Of a stretch of 64,000 nucleotides of DNA, positions 44,913-54,208 are shown in pieces (positions within the stretch are counted from its first letter, which is position 1; each line of letters begins with the position of its first letter). A program made the translations under genes and the position numbers. The DNA lies in assembly GCF_012641265.1 (NCBI RefSeq), contig NZ_JABAHZ010000004.1, positions 496,001 through 560,000 of the forward strand. The letters are read 5' to 3'. This DNA comes from Chitinophaga eiseniae. Its GTDB lineage: Bacteria > Bacteroidota > Bacteroidia > Chitinophagales > Chitinophagaceae. Below the pieces are notes generated by a model that was given only the letters and a program-made list of their open reading frames with translations, was not told the origin of the DNA and did no database searches.

Positions 44913-46610
44913 ATGAACCTGAATATAAAAGCACAGGAAGAAAACACCTTTGATGCCATTGTGATTGGCTCTGGTGTAAGCGGCGGCTGGGCTGCCAAAG
45001 AACTGACTGAAAAAGGCTTGAAAGTACTCATGCTTGACCGTGGTAAACCACTGGAACACGTGAAAGACTACGAAACGGCTACTAAAGATCCCTGGGAATT
45101 CCCACACCGTGGCCGTATTACGGTAGATCAACGCGAAACGCATCCTAAGCTGAGCCGCGACTATCCTTATAGTGAGCACAACGAAAAATACTGGATCAAC
45201 GATTCGCAGAGTCCCTACAACGAGGTAAAACGTTTCGACTGGTACCGTCCCGATATCGTGGGTGGAAAATCTATTATGTGGGGCCGTCAGTCTTATCGCC
45301 TCAGCGATATTGACTTCGAAGCTAACCTGAAAGACGGCATCGCGGTAGACTGGCCTATCCGTTATAAAGATATAGCCCCCTGGTATGATTATGTAGAGAA
45401 ATTTGCCGGTATCAGCGGTACCCGCGAAGGCTTACCACAGCTGCCCGATGGCCAGTTTATGCCTGCTATGGAAATGAACTGCGTGGAGAAGGATGTAAAG
45501 AAGAGTGTGGAAGATAAATTCAAAGGCCGTATCATCACTATGGGCCGTGTGGCGAACATCACGCAACCACTGCCTGGCCGTGAAAAATGCCAGTACCGTA
45601 ACCTCTGCAGCCGCGGATGTCCGTTTGGCGCTTACTTCAGCACACAATCCTCTACGCTGCCGGCTGCCCGGGCTACCGGCAACCTCACGCTTCGTCCTGA
45701 TTCTATCGTAAACTCCGTGATTTACGACGAAAAACAAGGCAAAGCTACCGGCGTAAGAGTTATCGATAAGCACACCAAACAAATGGTGGAATACTACGCT
45801 AAAATCATTTTCATTAATGGTTCTACCCTGGGTTCAACTTTTGTAATGCTCAACTCTATCTCTTCCCGCTTCCCCAACGGATTGGGCAACGACAGCGGCG
45901 TACTGGGTAAATACCTGATGGATCACCATTTCCGTACAGGCGCTTCCGGTACCGCAGAAGGGTATGATGACAAATATTATTTCGGTCGCCGTGCCAACGG
46001 CATCTACGTTCCCCGCTACCGTAACATCGGTGCTGATAAGCGCGATTATATCCGCGGATTCGGTTACCAGGGCGGCGCCAGCCGCTCCGGATGGAGCCGT
46101 GGTATCGCGGAAATGGGCGTGGGTAAAGACTTCAAAGAAATGCTCACTGAACCGGGCAAATGGAGCATCGGTTTAGGTGGTTTCGGCGAATGCTTACCAT
46201 ACGAAGCCAACCAGGTAACGCTCGACAATTCCGTGAAAGACGCATGGGGCCAGCCAGTGCTGAAGTTCGATGCCGAATTCAAGGAAAACGAGAAAAAAAT
46301 GAGGGTAGACATGATGAACGACGCGGCTGAAATGCTGGAAGCAGCTGGTATTAAAAACGTGAAAACATACGACAACGGCTCTTATCCGGGTATGGCCATT
46401 CACGAAATGGGTACGGCACGTATGGGCCGTGATCCTAAAACATCCGTGCTCAACGGTTTCAACCAGATGCATGCGGTGAAGAACGTATTCGTAACAGATG
46501 GTTCCTTCATGGCTTCCGCTTCCTGCGTGAACCCTTCCCTCACTTATATGGCAATGACAGCCCGAGCAGTGGACTACGCGGTGAAAGAGTTAAAGAAAGG
46601 TAATATCTAA
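44913..46610 (+). CDS. GMC-family oxidoreductase (paralogue 1)
   Basis: 565 residues. The FAD-binding motif AIVIGSGVSGGWAAKELTEKG lies near residues 16-36, and the C-terminal GMC signature has HEMGTARMG with a catalytic-type His and an Asn (CVNPSLTYMAM). A Cys motif, C-x5-C-x3-C in KCQYRNLCSRGCPFG at about 228-242, is conserved in the paralogue and may hold a cofactor or metal. There is no own signal peptide, so export with the Tat-type subunit 3 is plausible. The substrate is likely a sugar or polyol, by family. The next paralogue starts 10 bp downstream. Confidence 0.95.
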   Translation: MNLNIKAQEENTFDAIVIGSGVSGGWAAKELTEKGLKVLMLDRGKPLEHVKDYETATKDPWEFPHRGRITVDQRETHPKLSRDYPYSEHNEKYWINDSQSPYNEVKRFDWYRPDIVGGKSIMWGRQSYRLSDIDFEANLKDGIAVDWPIRYKDIAPWYDYVEKFAGISGTREGLPQLPDGQFMPAMEMNCVEKDVKKSVEDKFKGRIITMGRVANITQPLPGREKCQYRNLCSRGCPFGAYFSTQSSTLPAARATGNLTLRPDSIVNSVIYDEKQGKATGVRVIDKHTKQMVEYYAKIIFINGSTLGSTFVMLNSISSRFPNGLGNDSGVLGKYLMDHHFRTGASGTAEGYDDKYYFGRRANGIYVPRYRNIGADKRDYIRGFGYQGGASRSGWSRGIAEMGVGKDFKEMLTEPGKWSIGLGGFGECLPYEANQVTLDNSVKDAWGQPVLKFDAEFKENEKKMRVDMMNDAAEMLEAAGIKNVKTYDNGSYPGMAIHEMGTARMGRDPKTSVLNGFNQMHAVKNVFVTDGSFMASASCVNPSLTYMAMTARAVDYAVKELKKGNI

Positions 46611-46620
46611 AAAGGGATCT

Positions 46621-48318
46621 ATGAATCTGAATATAAAGGCCGTCAAGGAAAATACCTACGATGCGATCGTGGTAGGTTCCGGTATCAGCGGAGGCTGGGC
46701 GGCGAAGGAGTTGAGTGAAAAGGGATTAAAGACACTGGTGCTGGAAAGAGGGCGTAACGTAGAACATATCAAGGACTACACCACCGCCATGAAAGCTCCC
46801 TGGGAATTTGCCCATCATCTCAACACCAGCAACGAAATGAGGGAAAATCACCCTATCCAGAGTCGTTGCTATGCATTTGATGAGGCTACCCAGCAATACT
46901 GGGTAAATGATAAAGAGAATCCCTACAATGAAATAAAGCCGTTCAACTGGCTCCGGGGATACCATGTAGGCGGACGTTCCCTCATGTGGGGCCGCCAGGT
47001 ATATCGCTGGAGCGATCTCGACTTTGAAGCCAACGCGAAAGACGGGCACGGGGTGGACTGGCCTATCCGTTATAAGGATATTGCTCCCTGGTATGAGTAT
47101 GTAGAAAGATATATCGGTGTAAGCGGGCAAGCCGAGGGCTTGCCGCAGCTGCCGGATGGCGTTTTCCTGCCGCCGATGGAGATGAACTGCCTGGAGAAAC
47201 ATGTGGCTGCCAGGGTAAAGGAAAAATACAATGACCGCATTATGACCATTGGTCGCGTGGCACACCTGACAAAAGGAATGAAAGACCGCGGTCCTTGCCA
47301 GTACCGTAACCTTTGCGCCCGCGGTTGTCCGTTTACCGGCTATTTCAGCAGCAATGGCGTTACCCTGCCGGCTGCTGCCGCCACGGGTAATATGACGCTG
47401 CGTCCGGACTCTATTGTATTGGAAGTATTATACGATAAGGATAAAGCCAAAGCTACCGGCGTAAGAGTGATGGACTCCCACACGCTGCAAACGGTAGAAT
47501 ATTATGCCGATATCATCTTCCTGAATGCTTCTACACTGGGTACCAGCTGGATTATGCTGAATTCTGTATCCGATCGTTTCCCGAATGGTTTTGGTAACGA
47601 CAGCGGGCAGCTGGGACATAACCTGATGGACCACCACTTTGGCGTAGGCGCCGGCGGCGAGTTTGAAGGTTTTGAAGACCAGTATTACAGCAGTGGCCGC
47701 AGACCCAACGGTATCTATATCCCCCGTTTCCGCAACACCAACGACAAAACCATGCAGAAAGACTATGTGCGTGGATTTGGCTACCAGGGCGGCGCTGGCA
47801 GGGGCAGAGGTATCGGCTGGGATGGCATTGGCGTAGCTTTGAAGGAAGCGCAGACCGAGCCTGGAAAATGGCAAATGGGCGTGGGCTCCTGGGGCGAACA
47901 CCTGCCTTATTTTGAGAATAAGGTAACGCTGAACAAGAATAAGAAAGATAAGTATGGTCTGCCCACACTCGATATCGACTGCGAGTTCAAGGCAAATGAA
48001 CTGGCCATGCGTAAGGATATGCAAGCCAGCGCCATTGAAATGCTGGAAGCGGCAGGGTTGAAAAACGTGGGTGGTTACGACGAGGCGCCTCCTCCCGGGC
48101 ATTGCATTCACGAAATGGGAACCGCCCGTATGGGTAAAGACCCAAAAACGTCTGTGCTCAATGGTTTCAACCAGGTACATGCGGCTAAAAACGTGTATGT
48201 AACTGATGGCGCCTGCATGACTTCTTCTTCCTGCGTAAATCCATCTATCACCTATATGGCGCTTACTGCAAGGGCCTGTGATCACGCTATCAGCGAACGC
48301 AAAAAAGGAAATATTTAA
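46621..48318 (+). CDS. GMC-family oxidoreductase (paralogue 2)
   Basis: 565 residues, the same length as the preceding gene and closely similar along the whole chain, including the identical start MNLNIKA. It has FAD motif AIVVGSGISGGWAAKELSEKG, Cys motif PCQYRNLCARGCPFT (C-x5-C-x3-C) and C-terminal HEMGTARMG and CVNPSITYMAL. It is a tandem duplicate in the same operon behind subunit 3. The two may form a heterodimer or serve different substrates. A terminator-like inverted repeat lies just after the stop codon. Confidence 0.95.
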   Translation: MNLNIKAVKENTYDAIVVGSGISGGWAAKELSEKGLKTLVLERGRNVEHIKDYTTAMKAPWEFAHHLNTSNEMRENHPIQSRCYAFDEATQQYWVNDKENPYNEIKPFNWLRGYHVGGRSLMWGRQVYRWSDLDFEANAKDGHGVDWPIRYKDIAPWYEYVERYIGVSGQAEGLPQLPDGVFLPPMEMNCLEKHVAARVKEKYNDRIMTIGRVAHLTKGMKDRGPCQYRNLCARGCPFTGYFSSNGVTLPAAAATGNMTLRPDSIVLEVLYDKDKAKATGVRVMDSHTLQTVEYYADIIFLNASTLGTSWIMLNSVSDRFPNGFGNDSGQLGHNLMDHHFGVGAGGEFEGFEDQYYSSGRRPNGIYIPRFRNTNDKTMQKDYVRGFGYQGGAGRGRGIGWDGIGVALKEAQTEPGKWQMGVGSWGEHLPYFENKVTLNKNKKDKYGLPTLDIDCEFKANELAMRKDMQASAIEMLEAAGLKNVGGYDEAPPPGHCIHEMGTARMGKDPKTSVLNGFNQVHAAKNVYVTDGACMTSSSCVNPSITYMALTARACDHAISERKKGNI

Positions 48319-48339
48319 TAAGGGCCTTATAAGGCTTGT

Positions 48340-48403
48340 CTGAAAGGGCTGTAGTTTTATGACCGGGGCATATCCGGGAATAAAATTGCAGCCCTTCAGT
48401 TTT
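48340..48403 (+). terminator. Terminator-like hairpin after the GMC operon
   Basis: CTGAAAGGGCTG at 48340-48351 pairs with CAGCCCTTCAG at 48389-48399 with one bulge; the inner arms also pair (AGTTTTAT with ATAAAATT, one wobble). A short T-run follows. Confidence 0.65.
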
Positions 48404-48459
48404 ACCTATTTTAAAATATTTAGCGTATTTTGAACGCTTATCGGCAATTTATCTGAACA

Positions 48460-50274
48460 ATGAAGAAAATAATTCTAAGTGGCATGCTGGCATTGTCCTG
48501 CTGGATGGGACAGGCCGTACAGGCACAGTCTAAACATGCTTTTGCTTTAAGCAAAACGGATTTCCTGCTGGATGGCAAGCCTTTCCAGATGATCAGTGGA
48601 GAAATGCACCCGGCCCGTATTCCACACGAATACTGGCGTCACCGCATTCAAATGGCAAAGGCCATGGGTTGTAATACCATTGCCGCCTATGTTTTCTGGA
48701 ACTACCACGAGCCAGTAAAAGGTCAGTTTGATTTCAGTACAGGGAACCATAATATCGCGGAGTTTATTAAAATAGCCCAGCAGGAAGGCATGTGGGTGCT
48801 ATTACGCCCGGGGCCTTATGTATGTGCAGAATGGGAGTTTGGTGGTTTACCGCCTTACCTGTTGCAGACGCCGGATATTAAGGTACGCTGCATGGACCCG
48901 CATTATATGGAAGCGGTGACCCGCTATGTGGAGCACCTGGCAGCGGAAGTAAAGCCTTTGCTGGTCACCAATGGTGGACCTGTGGTGATGATGCAGATAG
49001 AGAATGAATATGGCAGCTACGGTAACGATAAAACGTATTTAAACACCCTGAAAGACCTGTGGGTAAAACAGGGGATCAATATTCCTTTCTATACGGCCGA
49101 TGGTCCTACCGCCTATATGCTGGAAGCTGGCGGTGTAGATGGCGCAGCCATAGGATTGGATTCTGGCGGATCTGAAGCAGATTTTGAAGCCGCTAAAAAA
49201 CAGAATCCCAATGTACCTTCCTTCAGCAGTGAATCATACCCGGGATGGTTAACGCATTGGGGCGAAGAATGGCAACGCCCGGGCATTGAAGGTATCTCCA
49301 AAGAAGTAAAATTCCTGATGGACACCAAACGCTCTTTTAACCTGTATGTGATTCATGGAGGTACCAACTTCGGTTATACTGCCGGGGCTAATTCGGGAGG
49401 TAAAGGCGGTTACGAACCCGATGTAACCAGCTACGACTATGATGCGCCTATCAACGAACAGGGGGGCGCTACGCCTAAGTACCAGGCTTTGCGTCAACTC
49501 ATCGGTAGTTATCTCCCGAAGGGTAAAAAATTGCCGCCAGTTCCAGCGCCTATTCCAACCATTACTATTCCGGCGATCAACCTGACGCCTTTCACTTCCG
49601 TATGGGATCATCTGCCACAGGCCGTGCAAACGCCGCAGCCTAAGCCATTTGAGGCATTTGGGCAGGATTATGGTTTTATGCTGTATAAAACCACCCTCAT
49701 CGGGCATAAGAGCGGTAAGCTGACCGTCAAAGATCTGCACGATTATGCCACAATATTTCTGAATGGAAAATATATCGGGAAGCTGGATCGCCGCCTTGGT
49801 GAAAAAACGATCGATATTCCTGCGAGCGACGTGAAAAACCCGGTACTGGAAATCCTCGTAGAAGGCATGGGCCGTATCAATTTTGCAGACGCCATCATTG
49901 ATCGCAAAGGGATTACCGATCGTGTAGTCCTGAACGGTATGACCCTGATGAACTGGGAAGTATACGGTTTGCCGATGACAGAAAAATATGTACAGGAGCT
50001 CACCCCGTCTGCCGGCAACGCGGCAAGGCCGGGCCAGTTCTACAAAGCCACTTTCCAGCTGGATAAAACCGGCGACACCTATATCGATATGTCGAATTAT
50101 AAGAAAGGCCTGGTATGGGTAAATGGCCATAACCTGGGACGCTACTGGGAAATAGGCCCACAGAAACGCCTGTACTGTCCTGCTCCCTGGCTGAAGAAAG
50201 GAGAGAATACCATCGTGGTATTTGATCTGCACCAGGAAGCGGCGGCGCCGGTATCCGGAGCAGCAGCGTTATAA
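48460..50274 (+). CDS. GH35 beta-galactosidase, secreted
   Basis: 604 residues with a signal peptide (MKKIILSGMLALSCWMGQAVQAQ). The GH35 barrel covers about 30-355: MISGEMHPARIPHEYWRHRI, YVFWNYHEPVKGQFDF, LLRPGPYVCAEWEFGGLP. Acid/base Glu183 lies in QIENEYGSYG and nucleophile Glu258 in SSESYPGWLTHWGE. Two C-terminal jelly-roll domains follow. It releases terminal beta-galactose in the periplasm, for example from pectin or galacto-oligosaccharides. No sus genes are next to it, so it is an isolated enzyme gene with its own terminator. Confidence 0.95.
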   Translation: MKKIILSGMLALSCWMGQAVQAQSKHAFALSKTDFLLDGKPFQMISGEMHPARIPHEYWRHRIQMAKAMGCNTIAAYVFWNYHEPVKGQFDFSTGNHNIAEFIKIAQQEGMWVLLRPGPYVCAEWEFGGLPPYLLQTPDIKVRCMDPHYMEAVTRYVEHLAAEVKPLLVTNGGPVVMMQIENEYGSYGNDKTYLNTLKDLWVKQGINIPFYTADGPTAYMLEAGGVDGAAIGLDSGGSEADFEAAKKQNPNVPSFSSESYPGWLTHWGEEWQRPGIEGISKEVKFLMDTKRSFNLYVIHGGTNFGYTAGANSGGKGGYEPDVTSYDYDAPINEQGGATPKYQALRQLIGSYLPKGKKLPPVPAPIPTITIPAINLTPFTSVWDHLPQAVQTPQPKPFEAFGQDYGFMLYKTTLIGHKSGKLTVKDLHDYATIFLNGKYIGKLDRRLGEKTIDIPASDVKNPVLEILVEGMGRINFADAIIDRKGITDRVVLNGMTLMNWEVYGLPMTEKYVQELTPSAGNAARPGQFYKATFQLDKTGDTYIDMSNYKKGLVWVNGHNLGRYWEIGPQKRLYCPAPWLKKGENTIVVFDLHQEAAAPVSGAAAL

Positions 50275-50297
50275 TTTTTCTACTTTACAATAAGGAG

Positions 50298-50326
50298 GCC
50301 GGGAACTTCTGTTCCCGGCTTTTTTA
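50298..50326 (+). terminator. Rho-independent terminator of the GH35 gene
   Basis: GCCGGGAAC (50298-50306) pairs with GTTCCCGGC (50311-50319) around a TTCT loop, followed by six T residues. Confidence 0.9.
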
Positions 50327-50481
50327 TGCGCCGGAAGATAGTCATGCTAACCAGTTTTCTATCATTGTGTATTGTTTACACAAATAACTTTCTTTTTCCA
50401 CTGCCTTGCTTTTAACATTGAAAAATGGTAACTTAGGAATGGTGGTTTTTCATTTATTTACTTCTTAAAAAGCAGCTTGCC

Positions 50482-50925
50482 ATGGGAAAAGTACGTAATA
50501 TCCTGCAGGCTAAGGGTCATGCAGTATACTCCATAAATCCTGACAACACCGTTTTTGAGGCCCTTCAGAAATTGGTAGATCATAACGTAGGTGCGTTGAC
50601 TGTAGTAGATGAAAATGATCGTTTCCTCGGAATTTTTTCAGAACGTGACTATGCCCGCCGGGTGATCCTGAAAGGACGTGCCTCTAAGGAAACATTGATC
50701 AGGGAAATTATGACAGAACGACCTATTACTGTTACTGAAGATGATGCTATTGAAGACTGCATGGCATTGATGACAGATAAAAGAATTCGTCACCTACCGG
50801 TGGTAGATGACAGGGAAAGACTGATTGGATTGATTTCTATCGGTGACGTGGTGAAATTTATTATCGATGACCAGCGGTATATTATTACCAGTCTCGAGTG
50901 TTATATTACCGGTACACATACCTGA
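50482..50925 (+). CDS. Tandem CBS-domain protein
   Basis: 147 residues made of two CBS domains (about 10-65: VFEALQKLVDHNVGALTVVDENDRFLGIFSERDYARRVI; about 75-130: AIEDCMALMTDKRIRHLPVVDDRERLIGLISIGDVVK). Such stand-alone pairs bind adenosine nucleotides and report energy state to a partner. No signal peptide or other domain is present. It stands between the GH35 gene and the nuo operon, and no partner is obvious. Confidence 0.93.
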   Translation: MGKVRNILQAKGHAVYSINPDNTVFEALQKLVDHNVGALTVVDENDRFLGIFSERDYARRVILKGRASKETLIREIMTERPITVTEDDAIEDCMALMTDKRIRHLPVVDDRERLIGLISIGDVVKFIIDDQRYIITSLECYITGTHT

Positions 50926-51021
50926 TGAGCGCAGTATAAACAGTTTTGTTCATTCGCGGTAGTTTTAGTAACTTTATTTTCATAGAGTCTTTACCGTTAG
51001 TAAGAAAATGAAATGTTATGA

Positions 51022-51039
51022 GCCGGATATATATCCGGC
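51022..51039. repeat. 18-bp perfect palindrome upstream of nuoA
   Basis: GCCGGATATATATCCGGC is fully self-complementary. It lies about 95 bp after the CBS stop codon and 164 bp before nuoA. It may be an operator or part of a terminator; there is no T-run. Confidence 0.4.
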
Positions 51040-51058
51040 GCCCCTCTGTGAGATGGCG

Positions 51059-51102
51059 GTTTACAGACTGGTTAATTATTGTTTACAGACTAGTTAATCA
51101 TC
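51059..51102 (+). promoter_or_regulatory. 22-bp imperfect tandem repeat upstream of the nuo operon
   Basis: Two adjacent 22-bp units (51059-51080 and 51081-51102), both starting GTTTACAGACT, match at 19 of 22 positions. A partial third copy of the core (CAGACTACTGG) follows at about 51134-51144. Position 100-144 bp upstream of nuoA suggests a binding site controlling complex I genes. No other gene occupies 50926-51202. Confidence 0.4.
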
Positions 51103-51202
51103 AATAGCAGACCTGTTCAGTAGATTGGAAAGCAGACTACTGGTTTTTTTCTAAAGCATGGCATAACGGACTTTTAAGTAAATCGCTCGGAGGGCGAACA
51201 CT

Positions 51203-51685
51203 TTGAAAAGCGCTGTTTCTGACATTACACCCATGTGGCCTTTGCTGGCCTACGCGGCCATCGTGGTGGTACTGATTGGTACCATCCTGGGCCTGTCTTA
51301 TGTGCTGGGTCAGCATCATAAAGATCGTGCTACCGGTGAAGCATATGAGTCCGGTATCATCTCCACCGGGTCTGCCAGACTCCGGTTCCCTTCCCAATTT
51401 TATCTCGTAGCAATGTTGTTCGTTATCTTCGATATCGAAACCGTATTGATTATTTCCTGGGCTATTGCCTACCAGGAAGTAGGATGGACGGGATTTATCG
51501 GCGTAACAATATTCATTGCTATATTATTGGTAGTACTGATTTACGAATGGCGTAACGGCGCATTGGACTTCGGGCCCGATGGAAAAAGAATTTTACGCGC
51601 GTATAAAAAAATGAAAAGGAAGCACCCCTCAGGAATTCATCATTACCAGGAAAATAAGACTTCAACGCCTCCGGCACTCACGTAA
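51203..51685 (+). CDS. nuoA: NADH-quinone oxidoreductase subunit A
   Basis: 160 residues from a TTG at 51203, chosen because GGAGGG lies about 9 bp upstream; the first ATG is at 51233. Three membrane spans are visible (LLAYAAIVVVLIGTILGLSYVLG, FYLVAMLFVIFDIETVLIISWAIAY, GFIGVTIFIAILLVVLIYEW), with the conserved YESGI and FDIETV motifs. The C-terminal 40 residues are basic and longer than in E. coli. It is the first gene of the nuo operon and lies at the junction of membrane and peripheral arms of complex I. Confidence 0.95.
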   Translation: MKSAVSDITPMWPLLAYAAIVVVLIGTILGLSYVLGQHHKDRATGEAYESGIISTGSARLRFPSQFYLVAMLFVIFDIETVLIISWAIAYQEVGWTGFIGVTIFIAILLVVLIYEWRNGALDFGPDGKRILRAYKKMKRKHPSGIHHYQENKTSTPPALT

Positions 51686-51723
51686 CAGCAGCAAATAATC
51701 ACGCATAGCAAAATCAATTTCGT

Positions 51724-52362
51724 ATGAAATGGTGGTTGACTAATGCAAATGATGTAACCGGTAAAATCTCCGGCAATACGTCTATGGAAGAAGTCATACA
51801 ACAAAGTGTGATGTTGACTTCTGTAGAAAGCCTGCTGTCATGGGGACGGAAAAATTCGCTGTGGCCTTTTCATTTCGGCCTTTCCTGTTGTTTTGTGGAG
51901 ATGGCTACCGCCATGACCCCCAAGTATGATATGGCCCGCTTCGGCGCAGAAGTGATCCGGGGCACGCCCCGTGAAGCCGATGTAATGATCATTGCAGGCA
52001 CCGTATTCATCAAAATGGCGCCCGTTATCCAACGGCTGTACGAACAGATGATGGAACCCCGCTGGGTGATTTCTATGGGCTCCTGCGCCAATTCCGGCGG
52101 TATGTATGACATCTACAGCGTAGTGCAGGGAGTGGATAAATTTTTACCGGTAGATGTATACGTGCCCGGTTGCCCTCCCCGTCCCGATGCATTTATGCAG
52201 GGACTCGTATTACTGCGTGACAGCGTAGGTAAAGAAAAAAGGCCGCTGAGCTGGGTGATCGGTGAACAGGGCGTAATACGGCCGGAGAAGATTTCCATGA
52301 AAGAAACCCTGCGCGAAAAAAGACAACAAATGACCAATTTTAAAACTCCTGATGAAATATAA
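51724..52362 (+). CDS. nuoB: NADH-quinone oxidoreductase subunit B
   Basis: 212 residues. It carries the N2 iron-sulphur cluster that reduces quinone; the cluster ligands are in FGLSCCFVEM (adjacent Cys pair), SMGSCANSGGMYD and VPGCPPRPDAF. It is cytoplasmic, in the connecting module of complex I. The C-terminal extension (EKISMKETLREKRQQMTNF) is common in Bacteroidota. It lies 38 bp after nuoA and 89 bp before nuoCD. Confidence 0.97.
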   Translation: MKWWLTNANDVTGKISGNTSMEEVIQQSVMLTSVESLLSWGRKNSLWPFHFGLSCCFVEMATAMTPKYDMARFGAEVIRGTPREADVMIIAGTVFIKMAPVIQRLYEQMMEPRWVISMGSCANSGGMYDIYSVVQGVDKFLPVDVYVPGCPPRPDAFMQGLVLLRDSVGKEKRPLSWVIGEQGVIRPEKISMKETLREKRQQMTNFKTPDEI

Positions 52363-52451
52363 ATGATTACTAACAGTAACGGATATATGAAATAACTAAC
52401 CGGAAGAAATCAGCAGATTGTTTACCCTCATCGTCTAAAACTTAATACGCT

Positions 52452-54197
52452 ATGCCGGAGCGCATTGCAGCGGAATTAAGCACCCGTTTTGGTGACATCA
52501 CCTTTCAGCCTCAGGCTACACGGGATGGGACGCCCACCTTCTGGACGCCACAAGAGCATATTGTGGCCGTACTACAGTTCCTGAAAGCTGAAATACAAAT
52601 GCCTTATCGCATGCTCTATGACCTCACGGCCATCGATGAGCGTGCGTATAAACGGCAGCAGAACGGGCATAAACCCTATGACTTCACCGTCGTATATACC
52701 CTGTTTTCTTTCGAAAGAAATGAATTCCTGCGCCTTAAAGCCGGCCTCCACGGCGAATACCCGGCCATCCAGAGCATTACAACGGTATGGCCTGCTGCCA
52801 ACTGGTATGAACGCGAAGTATACGATATGTTTGGTATCCGCTTCCATGGTCATCCTTTCTTGAAACGCATCCTGATGCCTACCACCTGGGAGGGGCATCC
52901 GCTCCGTAAGGAGCATCCGGCCCGGGCCACCGAAATGGGGCCATTTAAGCTCTATGATGAGAAGCAGGATAGGGAGCAGGAGTCGTTGCGCTTTAAGCCT
53001 GAAGAATGGGGTTTAAAACGCCATAGCGAGGATGCCGACTTTATGTTCCTCAATATAGGTCCGCAGCACCCGGGTACACATGGCGTTTTACGCATTATCC
53101 TGCAACTCAATGGGGAAGATATTGTAGACGCCGTGCCCGACATCGGTTTCCATCACCGCGGCGCTGAGAAAATGGGAGAACGCCAGTCCTGGCATACGTA
53201 TATCCCCTATACAGACCGTATCGACTACCTGGGGGGTGTTAACAACAACCTGGCCTATCTCCTGGCAGTGGAGCAACTGGGAGGTATCGACGTACCGCTG
53301 CGGGCACAGGTGATCCGGGTAATGCTCTGCGAATTGTTTCGCATTGCCAGCCACCTGGTATGGTATGGCACCTTCGCCCAGGATCTGGGGCAACTCTCGC
53401 CCGTGTTCTACATGTTCACCGACCGCGAACGCGTTTTTGAGATCATCGAAGCCATCTGCGGCGGCCGCATGCACCCCAACTGGTTCCGCATTGGCGGCGT
53501 AGCACAAGACCTGCCCAAAGGCTGGGAAGTGCTGGTGAAAAACTTCCTGCAATACTTCCCGCGGCAGCTGAAAGAATATGATGCCATGGTGATGAAGAAT
53601 TACCTGTTTAAAGCCCGTACCAAAGGCATTGGTATCTATACCCTGGAGGAAGCGATTGAGTGGGGCGTTACCGGGCCGGGACTACGCGCCTGTGGCCTGG
53701 AGTGGGATATGCGCAAGAAGCGGCCCTATAGCGGGTACGAAAACTTTGCCTTTGAGATCCCGGTGGCACAGAACGGCGACTGCTACGACCGCGCCCTGGT
53801 GCGGGTGGAAGAAATGCGGCAAAGTCTGCGCATCATAGAACAATGCATGAGCTGGATGCCCGAGGGTGACTATAAGTCGCGCCACCCGCTGGCTACCCCT
53901 CCGGTGAAGGCCAACACCATGCAGGATATAGAAACGCTGATCCACCATTTTCTCAATGTGAGCTGGGGGCCCGTTATTCCCTCCGGGGAAGCCATGAGCT
54001 GTACTGAAGCCACCAAGGGATGGAACAGCTATCACCTCGTGAGCGATGGCAACACCGCCGCCTACCGGGTAAGGGTACGAACGCCCTCTTTCCCGCATAT
54101 GCAAATGATTCCGCTGATCAGCCGCGGATATACTGTGGCAGATCTTTTATCGATACTGGGAGGAATGGATTATGTATTGGCAGACATCGACAGATAA
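52452..54197 (+). CDS. nuoCD: NADH-quinone oxidoreductase fused subunit C/D
   Basis: 581 residues, a natural fusion of NuoC (about 1-165; YDLTAIDERAYKRQQNG, WPAANWYEREVYDMFGIRFHGHPFLKRILMP) with NuoD (about 190-581; MFLNIGPQHPGTHGVLRI, DIGFHHRGAEKMGE, ITGPGL-like VTGPGLRACG). NuoD forms the quinone pocket with NuoB; the HPGTHG motif holds the quinone-contact His. The linker is short. The same fusion exists in E. coli, while many organisms keep two genes. Confidence 0.97.
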   Translation: MPERIAAELSTRFGDITFQPQATRDGTPTFWTPQEHIVAVLQFLKAEIQMPYRMLYDLTAIDERAYKRQQNGHKPYDFTVVYTLFSFERNEFLRLKAGLHGEYPAIQSITTVWPAANWYEREVYDMFGIRFHGHPFLKRILMPTTWEGHPLRKEHPARATEMGPFKLYDEKQDREQESLRFKPEEWGLKRHSEDADFMFLNIGPQHPGTHGVLRIILQLNGEDIVDAVPDIGFHHRGAEKMGERQSWHTYIPYTDRIDYLGGVNNNLAYLLAVEQLGGIDVPLRAQVIRVMLCELFRIASHLVWYGTFAQDLGQLSPVFYMFTDRERVFEIIEAICGGRMHPNWFRIGGVAQDLPKGWEVLVKNFLQYFPRQLKEYDAMVMKNYLFKARTKGIGIYTLEEAIEWGVTGPGLRACGLEWDMRKKRPYSGYENFAFEIPVAQNGDCYDRALVRVEEMRQSLRIIEQCMSWMPEGDYKSRHPLATPPVKANTMQDIETLIHHFLNVSWGPVIPSGEAMSCTEATKGWNSYHLVSDGNTAAYRVRVRTPSFPHMQMIPLISRGYTVADLLSILGGMDYVLADIDR

Positions 54198-54208
54198 TTG
54201 AACCATAT

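Noticed and set aside
47428..48285. 285-codon minus-strand frame
   Set aside because: It is antisense to the second GMC gene and its sequence is a shadow of the coding strand.
49249..50232. 327-codon minus-strand frame
   Set aside because: It is antisense to the GH35 gene, which has intact catalytic motifs and a signal peptide.
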